A stretch of DNA of 64,000 bases from Bacillus sp. N1-1 (GTDB taxonomy: Bacteria; Bacillota; Bacilli; Bacillales; Guptibacillaceae). A program made the position numbers and the translations under genes. The DNA is taken from NCBI RefSeq assembly GCF_009818105.1, contig NZ_CP046564.1, positions 1,240,001 to 1,304,000 on the forward strand, given 5' to 3'. This document shows positions 16,324 to 23,951 of the stretch, piece by piece (position 1 is the first letter of the stretch; every line of letters starts with the position of its first letter). A model generated the notes under the pieces. It made no database searches. It was not told the DNA's origin and was given only the letters and a program-made list of their open reading frames with translations.

Positions 16324-17067
16324 ATGACTGTAAATGTAAAAAGCGGAAGTAATGTCCCTGTTCAATCACCACTTATCCCTGATCCCTTCGTTCCTTATCA
16401 ATGTAGAGACAACCGAACTGTAACAGCATTCGCTAGAGTTGAGGAAGAGATTATCCAGAAGTATTTAGAACCAACACCATTTGAATATGTTGATAATATT
16501 ATTGCTATTACAATATCCGATTTTGGGAACTGTGATAAAGGGTCATTTCTGGATTGTGCAATTGTAGTTCCAGCAAGATACAAAGACGTGGTAGGTGGAC
16601 ATTACTTATTTGAATATGAAAATGAAGACTTTGCTATAGCGGCAGGGCGAGAACTCTGGGGATACCCTAAAAAGTATGCGGAGCTTTTTCTTGAGGAGAG
16701 GGAAGATAAAGTTATCGCAAAAGCAATTAAAAAGGGAAAAGAAATACTTACCTTGGAGTTTGATCGAAAGAGTGAAGAAATCGAACTTCCAGGTGTGGAA
16801 TTTACTCCTCATTTAAATTTACAAACCGTCCCACATCCAGAGGGGAAGGGTGTCATTTACCAAAATGTGATTGCAAGAGATACAACTCCTGATTTTGAAA
16901 CGAAATATGAACAAAGTGGTTCAATTAAAGTAAAGTTAGGGGGAGATTCGACTACACCTCTGGAGGATTTTGCATCCATTGAAGTAATTGGTGGTACTTA
17001 TAAAAAAGGTGATTATTATGCTACTGAAAAAAATGGATGGGGAAGAATTATTGATCGTCTTAAATAG
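16324..17067 (+). CDS. Acetoacetate decarboxylase-family protein
   Basis: A 247-residue member of the ADC family. The Schiff-base lysine region GRELWGYPKKYAE matches the adjacent-lysine active site of clostridial acetoacetate decarboxylase (the first Lys tunes the pKa of the second), so activity is likely. The start is ATG behind AATGGAGGAATC, 22 bp after the symporter. It would decarboxylate a beta-keto acid, for example acetoacetate to acetone and CO2, or act on a related enol/keto acid as some family members do. It closes the sigma-54 operon. Confidence 0.88.
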   Translation: MTVNVKSGSNVPVQSPLIPDPFVPYQCRDNRTVTAFARVEEEIIQKYLEPTPFEYVDNIIAITISDFGNCDKGSFLDCAIVVPARYKDVVGGHYLFEYENEDFAIAAGRELWGYPKKYAELFLEEREDKVIAKAIKKGKEILTLEFDRKSEEIELPGVEFTPHLNLQTVPHPEGKGVIYQNVIARDTTPDFETKYEQSGSIKVKLGGDSTTPLEDFASIEVIGGTYKKGDYYATEKNGWGRIIDRLK

Positions 17068-17150
17068 TATTTGATAGCCTATATTGGCATCAATTGGTTT
17101 TCTTAAAATCCATCGTTTGTATTTAGTAAATAACAAATTTGTTTAATAAA

Positions 17151-17186
17151 AAGGAACTTCAAATTATTTGGATGAAGTTCCTTTTT
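17151..17186 (+). terminator. Terminator of the sigma-54 operon
   Basis: AAGGAACTTC (17151-17160) pairs with GAAGTTCCTT (17174-17183), followed by TTTC. The stretch 17187-17385 contains no gene I can support. Confidence 0.8.
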
Positions 17187-17385
17187 CTGTTAATTGAACA
17201 ATTCTAACAAGGATTACATTATCAGCATGTAGAAATATTATCCTGACACTTTATATGAAGTTTGCATATGTAGAGTTGTTTACATTTATTAATGAGAAAG
17301 TGTTGATATCTAATTAGGGTGTCTAGTAACACAAATCCGTCGACTTAGAAGTAGGACATGTATGATTACTAAAAGGGGGATTTAA

Positions 17386-18159
17386 ATGAAAATCACACGA
17401 TTAGGTCATGCGATGTATGTGTTAACGAGTAAGAACGGAAAGCGGTATTTGGTGGACCCATTTTTTGATATGAACCCGGGGTGTCCGGATGCATACCAAA
17501 CTGAGGCATTTATGAAAAGCATCGATGCGGTGTTTTTAACACATGGGCACTTCGACCATACGAGTGGCTTGGGAAAATTACTTGAACACAACCCTGATTG
17601 CCTCATTGTTGCCCAATACGAACTTGCGATGATACTGATGCAAGATAATGTAAAAAATGCTTTTCCCCTGAATTTTGGTGGGACTGTCCAGTTAGAAGAC
17701 ATGTCAGCTACAATGGTTCAAGCGAAACATACATCGAGCTACAAGGAAACAGAGGGTACGCCGATTTATGCAGGCGAAGCGGCAGGTTATGTTTTTGATT
17801 TCTCAGATGATCATACCCTTTATCATTCAGGTGATACTGCACTCATGATGGACATGAAGTTGATTCAAGAGGTCTATCAACCGAGCATCGCAATTCTGTC
17901 GTCGTCTGGTCAATTCACGATGGGGCCAAAGGAAGCGGCGTATGCTGTGAAACATCTTTTAAACGTCGAAACCGTTATTCCAAGCCACACATTCCCAACG
18001 GAAGAAACCGCCCCGCAACCTAAAACACTGCAGGGGTTATTGAATGCGTTCCCTGTTGTTCAAAATATGATGGATAAAGATAACGAACTGGCAAATGAAC
18101 TGACAGGAATTAACACAAAGGTCATTGTGATGGGTTACGGTGAAGAAGTGGAAGTATAA
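17386..18159 (+). CDS. Metal-dependent hydrolase, UPF0173/UlaG-like MBL fold
   Basis: A 257-residue metallo-beta-lactamase-fold protein: LGHAMYVL at the start, the zinc motif THGHFDHTSG near residue 50, YHSGDTALM near 145 and IPSHTFPTEE near 205. This is the ordering of the UPF0173/L-ascorbate-6-phosphate lactonase-like group, though slightly longer than the common ~227 residues. Start is ATG behind AAAAGGGGG. It stands alone, so the substrate cannot be inferred. Confidence 0.85.
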   Translation: MKITRLGHAMYVLTSKNGKRYLVDPFFDMNPGCPDAYQTEAFMKSIDAVFLTHGHFDHTSGLGKLLEHNPDCLIVAQYELAMILMQDNVKNAFPLNFGGTVQLEDMSATMVQAKHTSSYKETEGTPIYAGEAAGYVFDFSDDHTLYHSGDTALMMDMKLIQEVYQPSIAILSSSGQFTMGPKEAAYAVKHLLNVETVIPSHTFPTEETAPQPKTLQGLLNAFPVVQNMMDKDNELANELTGINTKVIVMGYGEEVEV

Positions 18160-18243
18160 GAATGCTGTCCGTACTTGCCAATGATTTTTTAACTTTATTG
18201 AACACTCTATTGAAAACTAGGTGTAATGGAGTGATTCTTAATA

Positions 18244-18348
18244 ATGGCTTTAGCAAATATCTTGGGTAGGAAAATTGGAAAAGGTGACTCATCCAAATCA
18301 TTTGACAGAAAGTTGAGTTTTGAAGTTGTATATAATAAAAATGTTTAA
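18244..18348 (+). CDS. Possible 34-residue small protein
   Basis: ATG at 18244, eleven bases after GGAG, opens a 34-codon frame (MALANILGRKIGKG...) ending in TAA. It is basic, without membrane helix. No homologue comes to mind, and the region is otherwise empty. It may be chance; I list it because it has a start and a plausible ribosome site. Confidence 0.25.
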   Translation: MALANILGRKIGKGDSSKSFDRKLSFEVVYNKNV

Positions 18349-18440
18349 TAGACCTAAAGAAATCATGAATGTTATTACTGACCTTACCATTTGAATGATT
18401 TGTGGAAAAAATTGAGGAAATTCGTGTATATATCTAAACT

Positions 18441-18499
18441 TTGCTCCTATCCAAACCGATGGAAATAAATGTAGGTTATCAATCGGTAGATAGGAGCAA
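18441..18499 (+). promoter_or_regulatory. Long hairpin that buries the NERD gene ribosome site
   Basis: TTGCTCCTATC (18441-18451) is perfectly complementary to GATAGGAGCAA (18489-18499). Inside it ACCGAT (18456-18461) pairs with ATCGGT (18482-18487). The AGGAG Shine-Dalgarno of the gene starting at 18505 lies within the 3' arm. The structure is visible; a role in translational control is inference. Confidence 0.75.
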
Positions 18500-18504
18500 T
18501 CTTT

Positions 18505-19308
18505 ATGTTATTTTTATTTTTTCAATTTTTGTTATTAATTCTTTTGATTTTCGTAGTGGTTCCCTTTCTTTTCATTAAAGCTCTTCTTAAAGGTAAGCAC
18601 AGGGTCTCTAAAGGAGAAGCAGGGGAGAACCTTGTTCGGAAGTATATTGAGAAACTGGCTGAATATAAAGGCTATCAGATTTCCGCTTTCCATGATCTAT
18701 ACATACCAAAGGGTGACGGCACAACCAGTCAGATTGATCATGTGATGGTGACGGATAAAGGGTTCTTTGTGATTGAAACGAAGAATTATGAGGGCTGGAT
18801 TTTTGGAAGTGAGAAAGCACCTTACTGGACCCAAACCATCTATAAGCATAAGCAGAGATTTCAAAATCCCCTTCATCAAAACTATGGTCACATTGAGTCA
18901 CTAAAAGCCTTTTTGGGAGAGAATTTTTCCGATATTCCTTATTACTCCGTCGTGATTTTTACGAATCGTTCTGAGCTTAAATTGAAAGAGCCGTTCACTA
19001 AGAGCGATGTGATTCATCCTGAGGGCCTAAAAAGGGTCGTGGATCAATATCCTGGTAAGGTTCTTTCCTTGTTTGCTCAACAGGAAATTCGAGTGAAATT
19101 AAAAGTGCTTCAAAAGCGCGATAAAGAGCATATCATGGAAGTTCAACGGGCTCACGTTGAGGGTATCAGGAAGCAGAAAGAGATCAACCAGACGAAGGTG
19201 AATGCGAATATTTGCCCAAGATGTGGAGAGCAGCTGGTGAAGCGAATGGGAAAAAAAGGAGAATTTCTCGGGTGCTCTAGTTTTCCGAAGTGTCGTTTTG
19301 TTGCGTGA
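18505..19308 (+). CDS. NERD-domain protein with topoisomerase-type zinc finger
   Basis: A 267-residue protein. Residues 1-28 are a membrane anchor. The NERD nuclease-related domain follows (GEAGENLVRKYIEKL, QIDHVMVTDKGFFVIETKNYEGWIFG), with the putative nuclease D...ExK core in QIDH...ETKN. The end is a C4 zinc ribbon, CPRCGEQLVKRMGKKGEFLG, then CSSFPKC, as in topoisomerase I tails. A membrane-tethered DNA-processing enzyme is suggested. Its ribosome site sits in a long hairpin just upstream. Confidence 0.88.
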   Translation: MLFLFFQFLLLILLIFVVVPFLFIKALLKGKHRVSKGEAGENLVRKYIEKLAEYKGYQISAFHDLYIPKGDGTTSQIDHVMVTDKGFFVIETKNYEGWIFGSEKAPYWTQTIYKHKQRFQNPLHQNYGHIESLKAFLGENFSDIPYYSVVIFTNRSELKLKEPFTKSDVIHPEGLKRVVDQYPGKVLSLFAQQEIRVKLKVLQKRDKEHIMEVQRAHVEGIRKQKEINQTKVNANICPRCGEQLVKRMGKKGEFLGCSSFPKCRFVA

Positions 19309-19338
19309 GGGAAGAAAATGTATCGATAACATTATTTC

Positions 19339-19376
19339 AAACGCCTTCTATCCTTTCATCGATAGGAGGCGTTTTT
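19339..19376 (+). terminator. Terminator of the NERD gene
   Basis: AAACGCCT (from 19339) pairs with AGGAGGCGTTT, with ATC/GAT extending the stem near the loop, followed by TTTT. Confidence 0.75.
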
Positions 19377-19549
19377 ATTAGAGTAGAGGTCAATTCAACC
19401 TCCGCTTTTCGAACGTACCGCTAAAATATGTCACAGTTTATCCAAAGGGGAGCTACTTTTTCTGTTAAGGATCAGTTAACTAGTATTGTTTAGGAATATT
19501 TTATTTATGATAAGACTGGTAGTTCTCTCTAATTGTTGATAAAATAATA

Positions 19550-19563
19550 TGAAACTGGTTTCA
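19550..19563 (+). promoter_or_regulatory. Likely LacI-family autoregulatory operator
   Basis: TGAAACTGGTTTCA is a near-perfect palindrome (arms TGAAAC/GTTTCA) 26 bp before the lacI-type start. It shares its TGAAAC half with three boxes upstream of the transporter genes. Confidence 0.6.
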
Positions 19564-19589
19564 GATTTTTAGAGTTGGAGTGATTATAA

Positions 19590-20582
19590 TTGGTAACGAT
19601 TTCAGATGTAGCAAAGCGATCAGGTTTATCTAAGTCCACTGTATCAAGAGTGATTAATAATCATCCTTACATTTCCAAAGAGAAAAGAGAACTTGTTCAA
19701 AAAGCGATGGACGAACTGGGCTATTATCCAAACCCTGCCGCAAGAAGGTTAAGAGGCCAGCTTAAAAGTACCATCGGTGTGATCGTGCCAAGGATTGTTA
19801 ACCCATTTTTTTCGTATTTGGTGAATTCGATTGAGCAAACGGCTTTTGAACATAACTTCCAGGTCTTGATCTTCCAAAGCAACGAAAACAAGGAAAAAGA
19901 ACTGTCCTTTTTAAATTTATTAAAAACAAGACAAATCGACGGGATTATCATGACTGCAATTGAAAATGACGCAGATACCATTCACTCCTATACGCAGTAT
20001 GGGCCGATTCTATTCTGTAACGAGTATTTAAATCATTCAACGATCCCTTCTATTCGCGTAGATCAGTCTAAAGGGGCTTATTTGGGTACAAAGCATCTTA
20101 TCGAACAAGGCCATTCTAAAATTGCCTACTGTACAGGAGGGTTATTTGCTGAGGATGGAAAAGACAAGGACCGCAACCAGGGTTATCAAAAAGCCTTAAA
20201 TGAGGCAGGATTATCGTTGAATCCAAACTGGATCTTTGTTGATCAGCATTCGATTGAGGATGGAAAAGCAGTTTTGAAACAGATATTACAAATGGATAAT
20301 CGACCTACAGCCATCTTTACAGGTAGCGATGAGGTAGCAGCAGGAGTTATGATTGAAGCAAATGACCAGAATGTTAAAGTGCCTGAAGATCTTGCGGTAA
20401 TAGGATTTGACGATCAGCCGCTAGCTGAAATGCTCCATCCGAAGTTAACAACAATCAAGCAGCCTATTTCATTAATGGGAAAGAAGGCGGTAGAAGGGCT
20501 CGTTACAATGATGCAAGAAAACAGCAGCAATCCTGAAAACATCGAATTGCCTGTAGAGTTAATCGAAAGAAAGTCGACTTAA
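19590..20582 (+). CDS. LacI-family sugar-responsive regulator
   Basis: A 330-residue regulator starting at TTG behind TTGGAGTG. The N-terminal LacI helix-turn-helix (VTISDVAKRSGLSKSTVSRV, then the INNHPYIS hinge region) is followed by a periplasmic-binding-like sugar domain (IGVIVPRIVNPFFSYLV...TGSDEVAAGVM...GFDDQPLAEMLHP). It stands immediately upstream of an ABC sugar importer and GH13 enzyme. Repeated TGAAACCGATAYCA boxes lie in that promoter region, so it probably represses the operon until an oligosaccharide is bound. Confidence 0.92.
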   Translation: MVTISDVAKRSGLSKSTVSRVINNHPYISKEKRELVQKAMDELGYYPNPAARRLRGQLKSTIGVIVPRIVNPFFSYLVNSIEQTAFEHNFQVLIFQSNENKEKELSFLNLLKTRQIDGIIMTAIENDADTIHSYTQYGPILFCNEYLNHSTIPSIRVDQSKGAYLGTKHLIEQGHSKIAYCTGGLFAEDGKDKDRNQGYQKALNEAGLSLNPNWIFVDQHSIEDGKAVLKQILQMDNRPTAIFTGSDEVAAGVMIEANDQNVKVPEDLAVIGFDDQPLAEMLHPKLTTIKQPISLMGKKAVEGLVTMMQENSSNPENIELPVELIERKST

Positions 20583-20616
20583 TCAGCTGTAAAAAAAAGA
20601 GTTTTGAAAAAACTCC

Positions 20617-20645
20617 TTGAAACCGATACCATAATACCCTATAAT
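20617..20645 (+). promoter_or_regulatory. Sigma-A promoter with overlapping LacI-type operator
   Basis: TTGAAA (20617-20622), a 17-bp spacer and TATAAT (20640-20645) form a consensus-like promoter. Box 1, TGAAACCGATACCA (20618-20631), covers the -35 and spacer, a classical repression geometry. Confidence 0.85.
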
Positions 20646-20708
20646 ACAAATTAACAAGAAAAGGGAGTGAGGAGAGCAGTCAATTGGTCGATTTTTTTTG
20701 AGAATTTA

Positions 20709-20722
20709 TGAAACCGATACCA
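20709..20722 (+). promoter_or_regulatory. LacI-type operator box 2
   Basis: TGAAACCGATACCA, identical to box 1 and 91 bp downstream of it, within the predicted 5' leader. Central CG is typical of LacI-family sites. Confidence 0.75.
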
Positions 20723-20809
20723 GAAATACATTGTCGATGAATTGGAAAGCTTCATTTGCTAGAACCCTATTTGCTAAGGATTTTTAGTATAAATTTTTTT
20801 GATGTTTTG

Positions 20810-20823
20810 TGAAACCGATATCA
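20810..20823 (+). promoter_or_regulatory. LacI-type operator box 3
   Basis: TGAAACCGATATCA, one base different from boxes 1 and 2, 101 bp beyond box 2 and just before the ribosome site of the binding-protein gene. Three roughly 10-turn-spaced boxes suggest DNA looping. Confidence 0.75.
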
Positions 20824-20842
20824 TATAAGGGGAGTGTTTCAT

Positions 20843-22123
20843 TTGAAAGGGAAAACGATTGTTTCAACGTTACTGATCTCAAGTGCATTATTAAGCGGCT
20901 GTTCATTTTCATCTAGTGAATCTAGTTCATCAGACGGTGATAAACTATCCATTGAAATTTTCCAGGGTAAAGTTGAGTTCAAGGATCAGTTTGAAGCGCT
21001 GGCAGTTGAATATGAGAAAGAAAATCCGGATGTGGATATCAAAATTACAGCTGTTGGCGGAGGCTCTGACTACGCTGGTTCTCTTAAAACGAAATTTGCG
21101 TCTGGAGAAGAACCCGAAATCTTTAGTATTGCGGGTCCAACAGAGGCTGCTAACTTTGAACAATATTTAAGTGATTTATCGGATACGAAAGCAGCTGAAT
21201 TGGCATTAGAAGGTAGTCTCGATCCTGTTACAAAAGATGGAGAAGTGCACGGGCTTCCATTTAACCAGGAAGGGTACGGTTTCATTTATAACAAGAAGGT
21301 CTTTAAAGAAGCGGGTATTGATCCTGAAGAAATTCTAACCTATGAAGATCTCGAGAAAGCAGTAAAAGAAATCGACAGTCAAAAAGATCAGTTGGGACTT
21401 GAAGCGGTATTTGCCTTCCCTGGTAAAGAGAAATGGGTGCCGGGTAGCCACCTTTCAAATGTGTTCTTAGCACCCGAATTTAATCAGCAGGTTCTAGAAG
21501 CTTATAATGCGGAATCCGTCTCATTCGAAAAAGGAAAAGAGTTACAAAGAATGGTAGATTTACAAACCAAATATTCCGTCCAACCTGTCCTGAGCCTTGA
21601 TTACTCTCAACAGGTAGAACAATACTTTTCTCTACAAAAGGTAGCGATTATTCAGCAAGGGAACTGGATTTACCCTTCAGTCGAGCAAATGGACCAGGAG
21701 TTTGCAGAAAACAACATTGGTATTATGCCAATTCCAGTGGAAGGTTCAGAAGGGAAGCTTCCGGTAGGTATTCCTAACTATTGGGCAGTGAACAACAATA
21801 GTGACGATGAAGTGATTCAGGCTTCTAAAGACTTTCTTGATTGGATGTACACCTCTGAAGTTGGCAAAGAGGCAGTCCTAAAAGATTTTAAATTCATTCC
21901 GGCATATGAAGGATTTGATACAGCCAAAATTGCAGACCCGATCTCAAAAGAAATCTATACCTATTCTTCTAATGGCGACACGACTGGATGGGTCTTACTC
22001 GGCTATCCTAGCTTATGGGGAGAATACCTTGGAGGGAACGTCCAGAAATACCTTAGTGAAAAAATGACATGGGATGAGTTAGAAGAAGATTCGAAACAAA
22101 AATGGGAAGACTTACGGAACTAA
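20843..22123 (+). CDS. ABC transporter sugar-binding lipoprotein
   Basis: A 426-residue extracellular solute-binding protein of the MalE/MsmE type. I chose TTG at 20843, eight bases after AAGGGGAG, over the GTG at 20834. It has a lipoprotein signal (KGKTIVSTLLISSALLSGCS) with lipobox L-S-G-C, followed by a Ser-rich linker. The mature part shows the cluster pattern LSIEIFQGKVEFKDQFEALA, then GLPFNQEGYGFIYNKKVF, and WGEYLGG near the end. It is anchored outside the membrane and delivers an oligosaccharide to the two permeases downstream. Confidence 0.92.
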   Translation: MKGKTIVSTLLISSALLSGCSFSSSESSSSDGDKLSIEIFQGKVEFKDQFEALAVEYEKENPDVDIKITAVGGGSDYAGSLKTKFASGEEPEIFSIAGPTEAANFEQYLSDLSDTKAAELALEGSLDPVTKDGEVHGLPFNQEGYGFIYNKKVFKEAGIDPEEILTYEDLEKAVKEIDSQKDQLGLEAVFAFPGKEKWVPGSHLSNVFLAPEFNQQVLEAYNAESVSFEKGKELQRMVDLQTKYSVQPVLSLDYSQQVEQYFSLQKVAIIQQGNWIYPSVEQMDQEFAENNIGIMPIPVEGSEGKLPVGIPNYWAVNNNSDDEVIQASKDFLDWMYTSEVGKEAVLKDFKFIPAYEGFDTAKIADPISKEIYTYSSNGDTTGWVLLGYPSLWGEYLGGNVQKYLSEKMTWDELEEDSKQKWEDLRN

Positions 22124-22140
22124 TCCATGGTTAAAAGAAT

Positions 22141-22180
22141 ACGAACAATCCATCGCAAGGGGTTGTTCGTTTCTCTTTTA
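22141..22180 (+). terminator. Intercistronic attenuator-type hairpin
   Basis: ACGAACAATC (22141-22150) pairs with GGTTGTTCGT (22161-22170), one G-T pair, followed by TTCTCTTTT. Placed between binding-protein and permease genes, it probably reduces read-through or protects the upstream mRNA so that binding protein exceeds permease. Confidence 0.7.
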
Positions 22181-22225
22181 GTTGCGCATTCTTTCGTCAG
22201 CTTTTAACGATCAAGGAGGGTATTC

Positions 22226-23086
22226 ATGAACAATCAAAATAAATGGTTTTGGATCTTTCTGTCACCGGTTATTTTAGCACTTGGCATTGTGGTCGTCGTT
22301 CCGTTTGTCTATGGATTCGTCTTTTCTTTTACAGATTGGAATGGGTTAACGGCAACATCATTTGTAGGTTTTGAACATTATCTTAATCTGTTTCAAGAAG
22401 AAGAATTTATGAATTCGATTTGGTTTACTGTCAAATTTTCGATTGTGACGGTGATTTTGCTAAATGTCTTCGGGCTCTGTCTAGCCTTGATCGTGACTCG
22501 AAAGATTAAATCCAATAACTTGCTTCGAACGGTGTTTTTTATGCCGAACTTAATCGGTGGATTGATTCTAGGATTTATCTGGCAATTTATTTTCATTAGT
22601 GTATTTGGAGATGTCGGCAACCTGCTTGGACTTGAAGGCATGGAGGGATGGCTTTCAACTCCGGAGACGGGATTCTGGGGACTAGTGATTCTGACCTCCT
22701 GGCAAATGGCTGGCTACATTATGATTATTTATATCGCTTATCTTGAGAATATTCCTAAGGATTTAATTGAAGCAGCCAAAATTGATGGGGCAAGTGCGTT
22801 ACAGCGATTTAAGAGTATTACTTTCCCGCTTGTTGCTCCGGCCTTTACCGTTAGCATGTTTCTCACGCTATCAATGGCTTTCAAAATTTATGATCAGAAC
22901 CTTTCCTTAACAAACGGTGGTCCGTTTAACTCAACGCAAATGGTTGCGATGGAAATTGTCCGAACAGCTTTCTCGGATAATGAAATGGCATACGCTCAAG
23001 CAAAGGCCGTTATTTTCTTTTTAATCGTCGCAGTGATTGCTTTAACACAGGTCTACTACAATAAGAAGCGGGAGGTAGATATGTAA
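22226..23086 (+). CDS. ABC sugar permease, MalF/MsmF type
   Basis: A 286-residue permease with six hydrophobic segments. The cytoplasmic EAA loop reads YLENIPKDLIEAAKIDGASA (conserved EAA---G), followed by FKSITFPLVAP, the docking site for the ATPase. Start is ATG behind AAGGAGGG. It forms a heterodimer with the next permease. No ATP-binding gene lies in the operon, so a shared MsmX/MsmK-type ATPase elsewhere is expected. Confidence 0.9.
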   Translation: MNNQNKWFWIFLSPVILALGIVVVVPFVYGFVFSFTDWNGLTATSFVGFEHYLNLFQEEEFMNSIWFTVKFSIVTVILLNVFGLCLALIVTRKIKSNNLLRTVFFMPNLIGGLILGFIWQFIFISVFGDVGNLLGLEGMEGWLSTPETGFWGLVILTSWQMAGYIMIIYIAYLENIPKDLIEAAKIDGASALQRFKSITFPLVAPAFTVSMFLTLSMAFKIYDQNLSLTNGGPFNSTQMVAMEIVRTAFSDNEMAYAQAKAVIFFLIVAVIALTQVYYNKKREVDM

Positions 23087-23910
23087 TGAAGATGAATCAA
23101 GAACGAAAACGTCTATTTTCCGTAGAAGTACTAGGATTGGTGTTAGGGTTAATCTGGATTGCACCATTCTATCTTATGATTGTGAATGCTTTTAAAACGA
23201 AAAGAGAAATTTTCACGGGTGTACTGGGACGACCAAAATCGCTTGCACTAGAGAATTTCGTTCAAGCGTTTCATGACCTTGAATTCTTAAAATCGTTGTT
23301 TAATTCGTTATTGATTACTGGTGTCAGTGTCGCGATTATCATTTTGTTTTCAGCTATGGCAGGGTACGCATTAGCACGTAACAAAAGTAAGCTGAGTGGG
23401 ATCATTTTCTTTGTATTTGTCGCAGCCATGCTGATTCCCTTTCAATCTGTCATGATTCCTCTCGTCTCCCTTTTCGGTCAAGCGGATTTGCTGAATGCTG
23501 CCGGGTTAATTTTCATGTACCTCGGTTTTGGATGCAGTCTATCGATTTTCTTATATCATGGGGCAATGACCGGGATACCCAAGTCACTGGATGAAGCAGC
23601 GATTATCGATGGTGCCAATCGCTTTCAATTGTTTTGGTACATCATCTTCCCTTTACTCAAACCTATTTCAGTAACAGTCGGGATTTTAAATGTTATTTGG
23701 ATTTGGAATGATTATCTATTACCGTCACTTGTATTAGGCGAAGCGAATGCGACGATCCCGCTTAAAATGTTCTTCTTCTTTGGAGAGTATACGAAGCAAT
23801 GGCATTTAGCACTAGCTGGATTAACGCTAGCCATCATTCCAGTCATCATTTTCTATTTCTTTGCTCAGAAACAAATTATTAAAGGGGTCTCAGAAGGTGC
23901 CGTTAAGTAG
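23086..23910 (+). CDS. ABC sugar permease, MalG/MsmG type
   Basis: A 274-residue permease with six membrane helices and EAA loop MTGIPKSLDEAAIIDGANRF, then FPLLKPI. The start codon overlaps the previous stop (TAATG), so translation is coupled. The N-terminus IAPFYLMIVNAFKTKREIF is typical of the MalG branch. It is the second half of the transmembrane channel. Confidence 0.9.
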   Translation: MKMNQERKRLFSVEVLGLVLGLIWIAPFYLMIVNAFKTKREIFTGVLGRPKSLALENFVQAFHDLEFLKSLFNSLLITGVSVAIIILFSAMAGYALARNKSKLSGIIFFVFVAAMLIPFQSVMIPLVSLFGQADLLNAAGLIFMYLGFGCSLSIFLYHGAMTGIPKSLDEAAIIDGANRFQLFWYIIFPLLKPISVTVGILNVIWIWNDYLLPSLVLGEANATIPLKMFFFFGEYTKQWHLALAGLTLAIIPVIIFYFFAQKQIIKGVSEGAVK

Positions 23911-23951
23911 TTTGCTACGTTTAAGTCGTTAAGAGATGTAGGAGGAAAACA

